Shown one piece after another: positions 54,701 through 64,000 of a stretch of DNA of 64,000 nucleotides. Within the stretch, counting starts at the first letter, position 1, and every line of letters begins with the position of its first letter. The notes under the pieces were generated by a model, which saw only the letters and a program-made list of their open reading frames with translations, was not told the DNA's origin and searched no databases. A program made the translations under genes and the position numbers. Source of the DNA: Chrysemys picta bellii (Eukaryota; Chordata; Testudines; Emydidae); the NCBI RefSeq assembly GCF_011386835.1, contig NC_088805.1:14256836-14320835 (forward strand), read 5' to 3'.

Positions 54701-54779
54701 CGTCCCTGCCTGGCTCCCGCCAGCACTCTCTGGAAAGCAGCTGAAGGTCAAATGTGTGGCTCTAGGACAGCCAGCTTCT

Positions 54780-55050
54780 GGCCTGGGGCCACGTGGAGGG
54801 AGGGCGCCTGCGCAGAGACCAAAGCGATGGCAGGCCTAGTCTGGGCAGCGGCTTCACGTGCTGTCACTGAGCATGCGCGATTCACGGGGCGCATGCTCAG
54901 TAGTGGGCGAGCCTGGCCACGTGGGTTCCCTCGCCAGCCCTTTAAACCGGCTGCGCGGCGCCTGTGCTCAAGGAGACTCGGGACGGAGGCGGCCTGAGGA
55001 TGCCCAGGGGGAGCAGAAGCGCGGCGGCCCGGCCGGCTGCAGTCAGGTGG
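54780..55050 (+). promoter_or_regulatory. CHCHD10: CHCHD10 promoter: E-boxes and NRF1-like inverted repeat
   Basis: GC-rich region just upstream of the CHCHD10 start codon. Three CACGTG boxes lie at 54790-54795, 54855-54860 and 54918-54923. A perfect 13-bp inverted repeat ACTGAGCATGCGC / GCGCATGCTCAGT lies at 54866-54878 and 54889-54901. Its GCATGCGC halves resemble the NRF1 consensus (GCGCATGCGC). NRF1 control would fit a nuclear gene for a mitochondrial protein. No TATA box was seen. Confidence 0.6.
55000..55046 (+). CDS. CHCHD10: CHCHD10 coding exon 1
   Basis: Encodes [15 protein letters not shown] and two bases of codon 16: a basic, alanine-rich N-terminus like a mitochondrial targeting sequence. 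Donor is CAG|GTGGGG. Too short to stand out as an open frame. Confidence 0.92.
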
Positions 55051-58000
55051 GGCTGGGGCAGGGTGACCCTATGGCGGGTGCAGGGTCCTGAGCTCCAGGG
55101 GCTGCCCGGGAGTGACAGTCCGCGTGAGTCCCTGGCCTTGCTCCAGAGCGCGAGTGGGCTCCAGCCCAGGCCCTGCTCCCGGGGCTCCGGGCTCCTTTGT
55201 GACCCCCCGGCGAAAGGTGCGGGCATTAGCTAGCGCTGGTGCCAGCCCTGTCCCTGCGGGAGGCCCTGCGCCGCAAGGCCGGCTCCTAACATGCCCTGTG
55301 TTTAAGCAGCGCCTCTCTCCGGAGTGACAAGGTGGGGGAGGTGGCATTGGCCACGCACCCAGCTCTTCCTCGGGCCTGGGACAGGTGCGCTGAGCCTCCC
55401 AGCACCATACAAGGTCAAACAGCTGGTTTAGCACAAATCCTTAGCGCACGTTGTAAGGGACCATTCACGGTGAAGTGGTGAATCTCTCCCGACTGGTAAT
55501 GTATAATCCCTGCCCCTTAATGGGCTAGCGGTACCGTTGTTTCCAGCCTGGGCTGTCCTTTGCCCTGGTGATCACCCCAAGGAGGGCCTCACATAGTCAC
55601 TCATCAAGTCAGCTGTGGGGTCACCTTTGGTCTGTCTGTTCACCTGCTCCTCCCCCATAATCACACCAACTATAAATGCTGCACTTCCTCCTGTGGCTGG
55701 AAAGACCAACCTCACCCTCTGGGATCCTGACCCTGCTCCACAACTAGTTACTAACCAGCTGTGAAAGTACAATGCCAGCTGTATTCCTACCAATGCCCTT
55801 GGCTAGCTGACAGGGATGGGTGTCTCAAGGTGACTTTAGCCATGGTGGTGTCATCTTGACATATTTGCCTGCAAGTGGGTGTGTGTTTAGAAGGTGGAAT
55901 AAATTCCTGAGTTTGTGCCCACAGACGCATGGGAGGAAGTAAATAAGATCTGTTTCTGGGGTGGCAGTGCCAGATTTGTAACCACAAAGCTATTGAGATG
56001 ACTTGTGTGAAAACTGAGCAGCGGCATGGGGTCCTTTTTGTTTCACTTGCTGCTAAACTGGATGCAAATCAGTCTCAGAAAAGTACCCCACAGTGTATTC
56101 TCCCTCTTACCCCCCCTTGGCATATATCTACCTGGGACCACAAGCAAGTGAGCTGCTGGGGTATGATATTCCTATGATAGTTATGTCTAATGTAAGCTCC
56201 TTCCTTTACAAATTTCACTAAACTCTTTCTCCTCCCCTTGTTCATTTCCCTTGTGCTCAGCAGTGCAGCCCCAGCTCATGCTCACCCACCAGCTCATCCT
56301 CCACCTTCAGCTGTTGCAGCCCCAGGTCAGCCCCAGCAGCCTGGCCTGATGGCCCAGATGGCTACCACTGCTGCCGGGGTTGCTGTTGGATCTGCAGTGG
56401 GCCATGTGGTTGGCAGTGCTCTCACTGGGGCATTCAGTGGCGGTAGCAGCACTGAGCCAGCGAAACCAGCCAGTACTATCCAGGTAATGCAGCTCCATGG
56501 TTTCACCAAGAAACTATTCTTCAGAGGTTCCTGGAGTCCAGGAAGCAGGGCTGGTTGTCAGGGGTCCTAGAGGGCCTTCCTACACTCCAGGATCACAAAA
56601 ACAATATCCACTTTAAGTCCTGCTATTACTAAGGAGCCTCTGAGGTGCCTTGTGTATAGGGGTGTGTTGGTGCCTAGAACCAGTTTGGTCAGACTAAACC
56701 TGAGATTTAAGTGGGGACAAGAGAACAGAACCTGATGCTAGTCGGTAGAGGAAACAGCCACATGTATATTCTCTCTCTGGATTTGGAACATCGATTTATT
56801 GAACTTTGCTGGTCAGTTTGGCTTTAAACTTAATAAGATGCCTTTATTACAAGAAAAAAAAAAAAACCTGTCATTTTTATCTATTAAAAATCAATGGGTA
56901 TAGGTATTTTGAAACTAGCTGAACTTAATTTCTGAAAGCCTACCTTGGCTTTAGGAGTTAGATTAAAATAAATCAGTTGACATTAACCTGCCTTCATCTT
57001 TCCTAGCTGGAGAAACTAACACTGGTCCTGACTGGGGCACAAAACGTGTCTCTTCCCTGCCTCCCCCTTTTTCATGTTTAATAGGAAACCTCCAGTCCCT
57101 GTTACCTGAACTGTCATCCCAAACTCTCAAAGTGCCAGACATGTTCTCTGGTCTCCAGCCCTGCACTTGTGAGATTGACCTTCTAGCCAGTTGGGGCAGA
57201 GCACACTAGCCTTGGGCCTTGCTGCTTAAAAGGAAGGGCAATTAGATGACTTTTCTGGGCCCCCATTTGTTTGAACTGGTCCTGGGACTGGAAGGCAGGA
57301 ACTCGCTAGTTCTAATCCTGCCCCTGATGATGGTTACTCTTTGGCACTGGAGTTGCTGAATTGCTCTGCTTCACTTCCTCTGTGTAAAGGGAGACTAATC
57401 CTGACCAGTTTTACTGGGCTGTCGAAGATTGAGGTCCGTAAAGAGCTTTTGGAGATGCAGAGCAGTGAGTCTTGTTTCCTTTCTGCCTGGAAGCAGTGTT
57501 GGGATCCACCTGTCCCCTTGGAGAGATGTTGTGCAATTCCCATCGCCTGGTGGGGCATCCGAAAGTAAAAATTATTAGCAAAGTGCAACCTGTGGAGTAA
57601 CTATTACATAAAACAGAGCCTGCCCTGAGGATTAGCTAGATCTCTAGGTGCTGGGAAGGCAGGCTGTGGCCTGTACAAGAAACCCTAGAATCTCCTTTAG
57701 AAAGGCTTTTTCTGCAAAGCTCTGGACTCTTGTAGTCAAGGTTACTTGCTCGATGTGGAGCTGTTTCTTAAAAGGCCCCCAGTACAGACTGGAGATGTTG
57801 CCTTCCCAGTCATTCTGCCTCCCTGCTTCTCATCACTGCCCTCTCGAATATTTCTTTAAATGGGACATAAGGCAGTCTGTATTTCTGTTGTGGTAGCACC
57901 TGAGTATTGTAAATGGGGATTGTGGTCCAATTGTACTAGCCACTGTGAAAACAGATCAGAATCCCTGCCTTGGTATCTAGTGGTGCAGTCTACATAGCCA

Positions 58001-60507
58001 GTTAAAGTCCAGAAACCTCCAATTTCCACCTGTCCTGAAGGAACAAAGTATCAAAACAGGAGCTCACTGGAACTCAACATAAAATGTGGTTTGTTTGGCT
58101 GAATGTTGGTCGCTGTTCTAGTAATTTACATGGATGTATGGTCCCAAAGAGTCAAAGGTGTTAACCTAGCCCAGTCACTGCCCAACAGTAAACCTTTTTA
58201 AACAAGGTCTGGGGTTTGGCATACAGAGACCTCCGCCTGCTTAGTATCATGGCAAATGCACCATTAAAAATCCTTTAACTTTTTATTAAAAGATTCAGAA
58301 AAGAATGAAAGACCATTACAGCATTTGAAATGTAAAGTTTTAAGGCCTTCTTTTTCCCTTTTAGCTGGAAAGTTTTTAGCAGGATTTCTCCTCCCCTCTT
58401 GTCCGACAGTCTCTTAGATTGTATCAAAAATAACTGTCCTTTCTGGGGAGAAGAGAATAAGTTAGTTGAGGTGGTTTGGAGCTGTTGCTGTTTAAGTCTA
58501 ATCCTGCTTCTTTTGAGACAAAACAAGATGAACACAAGAGGGAGAGAACCGCAAAGAGAGACAATAGAGCTTTGGTCTCTAGTTTTGACTCTCTTATTTG
58601 CAACCTGGATGCTGGAAAAACACAGGCACAGCACACGGTTCTATCAGCACTGAGACCTGGCAAACTTGTACTGGCATTGAGCTGCTTGGGGTATTACTTT
58701 TAGCTGCCTCTTTCTGGTTACTGGCTTATAGCATTGTTGCCAGATATGCAGTCATGGCCAGATACGCCAGATGCTTATTAGACAGAAGGGAAAAAAGAGA
58801 GAAGATAGGGAAGGAAAAGAGTACCAAGTGGTGGTGCTGAGGCCAAGTCTCATATCCCAGATGTCATCTGGGTCCCACTCTGTGGCCTGGTCAGGTCAGG
58901 ACCTCTCTCAGGATCAGGATGAGGCGGCCTGGAGTCTCCGGAGATGGTAGGGGTGGCAGCCCTGATGGTGAAGCTTGCTCCAGTAGCCAATTTTTCCTCC
59001 CCAAAGTATCTTTCTTTGAGGACCCCAAAAGGGAGTGATGGGTGGAATAGCCCATTCCCAAGTTATTCTGTCAACCAATTAGGCCTAATATCTGACACCA
59101 ATTTTGGTGCATTTTTCTTGTTACTAGGCATGATCTTAACACAGTCCTTAAATTATAGTTGTGGGGCTTTTTTTTGTTTGTTTGTTTGTTTGGACTAGTT
59201 AGTCTGTCCTTTACACCTTTTCCAATCAGCATTTGTTGTGATGTGATGAAGTTTCACTCACTTCTCACAGCTGAGCTCACAATCAGGGCAAATTTGCAGG
59301 CTGAATTATTACAACATAGTCCTTCTAAGTGTATACATCCGAACAACTTGAGTAGCGTGATGGAAGCTTCCATTACCTCTCTGAATGGGGGAAAATCCTT
59401 TCATTTGGAATGCTGCTTTTGCTAACGTGAGACTATTGGTGTCTAGGAAAGGTTTTTATTTCTCAGTTATGGCCCTCCCTTCTATTTGATTATGCACTGA
59501 GAATTTGGGACTGTAATTATTTTGAAAACAATTCAAGATGATGGGATATGAGCTCAGTTTATTCACACATTTGCCCTGACTGGCAAGTAAACAGAAAAAT
59601 CTAGACATGATAGATCATTGTATTCATCTCCTTCTGTCCCAGAGTTTCTCCCTAAACTGGGATGTTTTTTTCTTCTTGGGGTGTCCGTAGGAGCCCAGGC
59701 AGCCTGCGTTCCAGCAGCCACAGTATGGACCTTGCCACTATGAGATGAAGCAGTTCTTGGACTGTGCTACCAATCAGAGTGACTTGACCTTGTGTGAAGG
59801 TTTCAGCGAGGCACTGAAGCAGTGCAAATATAATAATGGTGAGTTTTTTTGCTTGGTTTTGCTGCAGGGTGCAGAGATGGGCAGCTATGAAGTCTGGGAC
59901 TGATGAGCTAATGTTTGAAAGAGTAGTGTGGTAGGGCTCTGAGCTTTCGAACAGCAGCTTGTTAATAGTTCCTCCTAAAGAAACCAAACCCTCTAAATGT
60001 GGAAGAGGTCGCTGTCCTTGTCTTTGAAGTAACTCCAAAGTCTCTCATCTCTGCCATTTCAGTAATGTAGTCCTCTCCATAAAGATGCTCAGGAATCATG
60101 GAAAGGGGAAGAGGGACACTTTGGTCCATGTCTTAGCAGAATGAAAATGGTGTTCCCAATAGTGGGCTTGGAGATCCCTTTTTAGGGGTTGGATGCTCTA
60201 TTGCCATGTTCCTTTGGGGAGCCTACTCCTTTCCCAGAGCACTGCCAGCCAGTTCCCTTGTTTCTTGCCCATTTGCTGGGGGAGAAGGGTTCCCTTCTCC
60301 TGGAGCAACATGCTAAATAAATGAAGTGATGAGTAGACAAAACCCCCTTTTGTGCTTGGTTGAACTGGTACCCCTGTTTGTACGTTCTGGCTAATCATGG
60401 GGCATTCACCTCACTCAGGCATTTGACATATGAGGATCCTTTCTGCCTAATGTTGAACTTGAGCTTCTCCAACCTCTCCTATTGTAGGTGTCTCCTCCCT
60501 CTTGTGA
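55000..60507 (+). CDS. CHCHD10: CHCHD10, twin CX9C mitochondrial protein, complete 4-exon gene
   Basis: Small protein of the mitochondrial intermembrane space, linked to cristae organisation (MICOS) and OXPHOS maintenance; human mutations cause ALS/FTD and myopathy. Coding exons 55000-55046, 56261-56483, 59691-59838 and 60488-60507 join in phase at GT-AG sites, giving 438 nt or 145 residues plus stop (human 142). Parts: basic N-terminus [13 protein letters not shown], an Ala/Pro/His-rich stretch (17-43), the hydrophobic glycine-rich segment [20 protein letters not shown] (44-63), and a CHCH domain with Cys105-x9-Cys115 and Cys125-x9-Cys135, oxidised by the MIA40 relay in known homologues. [12 protein letters not shown] and the GVSSLL end favour CHCHD10 over its paralogue CHCHD2, as does MMP11 next door. 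The ATG has A at -3. Confidence 0.97.
55409..55475 (-). mobile_element. Penelope-like element fragment in CHCHD10 intron 1
   Basis: TTGTAAGGGACCATTCACGG, TGAAGTGG resembles the reverse complement of the region near 22930-22990 in the Penelope-like element of MMP11 intron 1. Short and non-coding. Confidence 0.55.
56261..56483 (+). CDS. CHCHD10: CHCHD10 coding exon 2: Pro-rich and hydrophobic segment
   Basis: Encodes residues 16-90, with HPPAHPPPS and [20 protein letters not shown]. Ser60 corresponds to human Ser59, the site of the S59L disease change. The acceptor is a CAGCAG tandem (56258-56263), so an alternative start at 56264 would drop one serine. Donor is ATCCAG|GTAATG. Confidence 0.95.
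56484..57279. other. CHCHD10 intron 2, 5' part, nothing recognised
   Basis: An A-run lies at about 56852-56865. No repeat family identified. Confidence 0.45.
57280..57480 (+). mobile_element. MIR-like SINE remnant
   Basis: GGGACTGGAAGGCAGGAACT, TAGTTCTAATCCTGCCCCTG follows the MIR head pattern; the core is diverged. In CHCHD10 intron 2. Confidence 0.5.
57885..57985 (+). mobile_element. Old interspersed repeat, family uncertain
   Basis: GTAGCACCTGAGTATTGTAA and GTGGTCCAATTGTACTAGCC resemble the repeat seen near 43.7 kb. Confidence 0.5.
57986..59690. other. CHCHD10 intron 2, 3' part, nothing recognised
   Basis: AT-rich. No exon or known repeat seen. Confidence 0.45.
59691..59838 (+). CDS. 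CHCHD10: CHCHD10 coding exon 3: CHCH domain
   Basis: Encodes residues 91-139 plus one base. Contains both CX9C motifs: [11 protein letters not shown] (105-115) and [11 protein letters not shown] (125-135). Acceptor GTCCGTAG|GAG, donor AATG|GTGAGT. Confidence 0.96.
59839..60487. other. CHCHD10 intron 3, nothing recognised
   Basis: 649 bp without a recognised repeat. Confidence 0.5.
60488..60507 (+). CDS. CHCHD10: CHCHD10 coding exon 4: last six residues
   Basis: Twenty coding bases after ATTGTAG complete the C-terminus Gly-Val-Ser-Ser-Leu-Leu and stop TGA, comparable with human GLSSLP. The 3' UTR follows directly. Confidence 0.88.
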
Positions 60508-60765
60508 AGACATTCAGCGCTAACACAGGGAAACAGGAGCCTGGAGTACAGACAAGAACGGAAGAGACTAGAAGGAATAGCTAGTGACCAAAGTAACCAG
60601 GTGAAGGGAATGATAGTCCGACCAGCGGAAAGAACCACTTAGTGCTAACATGCTTCTATAATTGCCAGGAAAGAACAATGGTTGGAATTTGATTGGGCTT
60701 TTAGAATCCAGATCTCGTTTGATTTGCTATAGTGAAATATGTAATAAAAGGAGATGGTTTATTTT
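60508..60765 (+). other. CHCHD10: CHCHD10 3' UTR
   Basis: Runs from the stop codon to about 17 nt past the AATAAA at 60743. Downstream sequence around 60780-60790 is GT-rich, as expected for a cleavage site. Confidence 0.7.
60743..60748 (+). terminator. CHCHD10: CHCHD10 poly(A) signal AATAAA
   Basis: Canonical AATAAA 236 nt after the stop codon, followed by T/G-rich sequence (TTTGTATGTTGTTTC near 60779). Confidence 0.8.
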
Positions 60766-62437
60766 AATCTATGAATAGTTTGTATGTTGTTTCTTACTGT
60801 AGATTAAACTGCAGGATGTCATTCTAATCTCTGAATGTGTTTTCATCTCCTCCCCAAACAAGGGGAGCGGAATAACTAAAATCCATGTAGCTGGATGACT
60901 CAGCAAAACCAAACAAGGCCAGGCCTGGATTTCCTCTCACAGGACACGTATACGACCCCCTGCTGTATTACTTTTATCTGCTCAGAAGGCCAGAGCAGAG
61001 ATAATTTTTAAGAGCACTGCCCTGCAAGTGCTTCATTGACTAGGATTCTTGTAAATCTCAATATCCTCTCCGCTCATGGACATGACGGGGACAGAGGCGT
61101 GGAAGGAAAAATGTGACCTGGTCAATTGGCTGACTAAGAACACAGCTGGCTGATCTTATTTTGGGTCTTAGTGGGTTAAGTAATATGCTGAAAGTCATTA
61201 GCATCAGGTTAAGTTCACTGGTGCCACATGCAGCTTTAACATTGGACTAGGAGCTGCAAGGCTTCACCTAACAAAATCAGGTACAACTAGTCAGTAATTG
61301 AAATGCATTTGACACTCCACACAGACCTGGCTCTGCAGAAAGCCAACATTTTCAGTTTTATGGACTGTGGAGCAACTCCGATTACCTTGGCACAAGTGAA
61401 ACTGACACTAACAGTCAGCAGGCTTCAGCTGGAAGGAATGTAGCTGCTGTGTGACCAGCAAAAGAATGCTTTGCATACTAATGTTGATTTTCTTTACAGA
61501 TGGATAAAATCTCTTAACTCTTGGTTATTTTAGTTGTCATAGCTTTCTAGCTGCTGCTGAACACCGGACAGTATTGTCTGAATCTTATTCCTTGTATGGA
61601 TTTGTAAGGCAGACAGTGGCTGGAAACAATCTATGCTGGTGCAGTTCTGTTACTCTTTGCTGTTTAGCAAAACGGGGAAGCTGTATTTATCCTCTAAAAC
61701 TAACAAAACGGTGGATATACCCCAGTCGTGTAATGTAAGCCTCTTCTTTCTCCCCTCTTTCCCCCCCCCCCCCCCCCAAACTTCATGACCTTAACTTTTT
61801 GGCAGTGGTTATTGTCTCCTGAACGATGCATGGCTTGCAGTCAGACTGCCCTGTGCAGTGTCCTGGGAGAGACTGCTAAGGAAAATCTAAGTGCAAAGGA
61901 CACTCTGAAGTCTTGCTGCTTTGTGAATAAAGGGTGAGTTTCTGATTTCGGGAACACCAATATAAACCTGGAATAACTAATGAGTCAGAGCTACTCCAAA
62001 CATATAGTGAAAATGAGATCAAAATTGGACCAGTGTTTGCACATCTGCTAAAGCATCTGTGAAAGAAACCCAGTTCCCCGCTGAACAAAACTGCATTTCC
62101 CACAATCCTTTAAACTACTGTTTTTATTCTATGTATTCAGTATTTTATGAATTACATTCTAGTCTGGTTCATAAAATATTCCTCCAGGAGCCATTTTCCC
62201 GTATCAGTCAAAAAAACCGACTGTACAACAAGAACCTGTTTGGATGGAGGCAGGGAGACATTGGAACTGAGCTTTCAGAAAGGCCACTTCCAGAGCAGTT
62301 ACTGTGAAAGACACGGGGATTCCTGGCTGGCTGCCTTGCAAAGATTCCATATCAGACTTGCTCAGTCTCCAAGACTATATTTTCTCTTTGATAGCCAGCC
62401 CTACAAACTCAACCTACAATTGAAAGTCAAGCTGAGT

Positions 62438-62481
<44 letters not shown>

Positions 62482-63446
62482 CTGGATTATGCATGATCAG
62501 GCATAAAGAGCCTCTCATTGGAATGTAAATAATGCTTTTGATGAAGCAGACAGAATACACTCCACTTTGCTCTCCCATACCTAGGGTGGTGGGAACAGGA
62601 ATAAAGTAATACACATTTATCTCTCACTAATGTCAATAGTTTTTTAAATGTCCCAGTTGCCCTTAGCGTGCGGAGGGGAGATGAATTTACAGTGCAGGAG
62701 AAAGGGCTTGCAGCAAGTAGGCTTGAGAACACTGATGCATCACAAAGTTCCCCTAGTTCTAGTAGGGGTTGTTAGAAGGTGTTCCCATTGTACACTTCAT
62801 TGGGAACTAACTAACTTGGGTTGGGTTGTGACTGACTAACTATAGATGGGGCATCTTCTTGCAGAAGAGACCTGCTCTGTGTGGCAGGCACTAGTACCAA
62901 AAGTAAGTCTATACTACAATAGTCTGTTACCCCTGATAGGTCTAAACTCTTTCAGAGGGTGGCATGAGCCTAACTAGCCTTCCATTTAAAAAGGTTCCAG
63001 GGGGGTCTCTGATTATGGCTCAGTCTGGCTGTGAGGAGGATGCAGTGTGCTGCTTATAAAGCAGTGACCTTTTGCATCCTGCCCTACAGTTTGACTACAC
63101 CTGGCTGGCTGTCTTTGACCCTGTGTGGGGTCTCTGGAAGATGCTTCCAAACTGCTGGAGGCCTTGTTTCCCGCAAGGGATGATACCCTACCTAGGTGGG
63201 CCTGCTGGAGAGAGCAGAGCCTTTCTTACTCTGCTGTGTGCTTCTGACTTTGGCTGGGGAGCCCAGGAGTGGTTCCTTAAGTGGGCGACACTTTCTCTGC
63301 ATGGAACTCCTCCTTGTGTTGTCCTTCAGCTGAGGGTGTGCTGATAACTTCTGCAGCCGCTCTGGGAAACAAACCCAGAAACCCGCTGTTAGCTGGCAGA
63401 ATCCTAGCAAGAAACTGTTTCCTTCCTTTGTTTATATGGCAATAGA
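60766..63446. other. Downstream of CHCHD10, no gene recognised
   Basis: Holds a C-run (61764-61778) and a 41-base T-run (62441-62481). In mammals C22orf15 lies here, tail to tail with CHCHD10, but I could not find an exon of it. Confidence 0.4.
62441..62481. repeat. Poly-T run of 41
   Basis: Uninterrupted T homopolymer. It could be the tail of a reverse-oriented retrocopy or a replication-slippage tract. No coding retrocopy is recognisable to its left. Confidence 0.9.
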
Positions 63447-63700
63447 AAGAGTGATGAAGTCTAGTGGCCTGAGCCCAGGATTAGGAGACAGGAACTCCTG
63501 TGTTTTCTAATCCCTGCTCTGACCATTCGTCTCTCTTTATCCTAATGTAAAACACTTCATCCCTCTGCCTCTGTTGTCCCATGCAGGAAATGGGGTTGGT
63601 AACTTACCCACCAACCCTGGATGTAATGAGGATTAGTAAGACAATGTTTGCAGAACTCTGAAGATGGGAAAACTGCATGCCTAGTATGATGGGAAATACT
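63447..63700 (+). mobile_element. MIR-like SINE remnant
   Basis: CCCAGGATTAGGAGACAGGA, ACTCCTGTGTTTTCTAATCC and GCAGGAAATGGGG follow the MIR head and tail order. Diverged. Confidence 0.6.
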
Positions 63701-64000
63701 TTCTGGCTTAAGCTAAACATACACATTTTGGCTTTTTGTTAGTTTTGTTGCTTTTTTCATATATGTTCCTTGGATCTTTTGTTCCTTTAGCCAGAGCAAC
63801 AACACTTTTTGGCCAAGTCAGTTCTGGGAAAAGTCACAATCAAACCTCAGGCCAAATTCTGCACAAGGGGTATGAAATACAGGGGCTCATGAGGGTGCAT
63901 GGGGCAGGGATTTGACTGACAATGTTTGATGTTACACATCTATATCATTGGTCTCCCTATGGTGATTTGATGTACTGGGAGCCCAGCTCTCACCTGCCAG

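Noticed and set aside
55000..60507. Assignment to CHCHD2 instead of CHCHD10
   Set aside because: The segment after the hydrophobic stretch ([12 protein letters not shown]), the GVSSLL end and the MMP11 neighbour fit CHCHD10; CHCHD2 differs at each.
60766..64000. C22orf15 or VPREB3 coding exons expected from mammalian synteny
   Set aside because: No exon with recognisable protein sense was found on either strand in this stretch.

Overview
This window is vertebrate nuclear DNA with two recognisable protein-coding genes, arranged head to head. MMP11 (stromelysin-3) lies on the minus strand at 2.5-30.9 kb. CHCHD10 lies on the plus strand at 55.0-60.5 kb. MMP11 next to CHCHD10 in divergent orientation is also the mammalian arrangement (human chromosome 22q11.23), so this is a conserved syntenic block. 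In human the two genes are only a few kilobases apart. Here about 24 kb separates them, and much of the recognisable content of that gap is transposon-derived.

The repeats point to a turtle, most likely a hidden-necked (cryptodiran) one. I see several CR1 LINE copies, a tRNA-derived SINE of the tortoise/Cry type with a CR1-like tail, Penelope-like elements with GIY-YIG endonuclease ends, short hAT and mariner-type elements, and old L2 and MIR/CORE-SINE remnants. The species assignment is inference from repeat families; no database search was possible.

Layout: 1-2.5 kb is the MMP11 3' flank, with an L2 remnant and a probable 3' UTR. MMP11 occupies 2.5-31.0 kb as eight coding exons whose phases all join and which encode 496 residues. 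Its introns hold CR1 copies (introns 7, 2 and 1), a duplicated 150-bp block, low-complexity tracts, a long palindrome, and a CR1 with a Penelope-like element and a mariner-type MITE inserted in it. From 31 to 54.7 kb is intergenic sequence with CR1, three hAT-type MITEs (one carrying the SINE), MIR and L2 remnants, a CR1 copy with a 278-codon open RT fragment, and a Penelope-like element with inverted arms. From 54.7 to 60.8 kb is CHCHD10: a GC-rich promoter with three CACGTG boxes and a 13-bp inverted repeat of NRF1-like half-sites, four coding exons (145 residues) and a poly(A) signal. From 60.8 to 64 kb no gene was recognised, although a good splice donor on the minus strand sits in the last bases.

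The two gene products act in different compartments: a furin-activated secreted metalloprotease, and a twin CX9C mitochondrial intermembrane-space protein. Nothing in the sequence suggests that they work together; they are neighbours by synteny.
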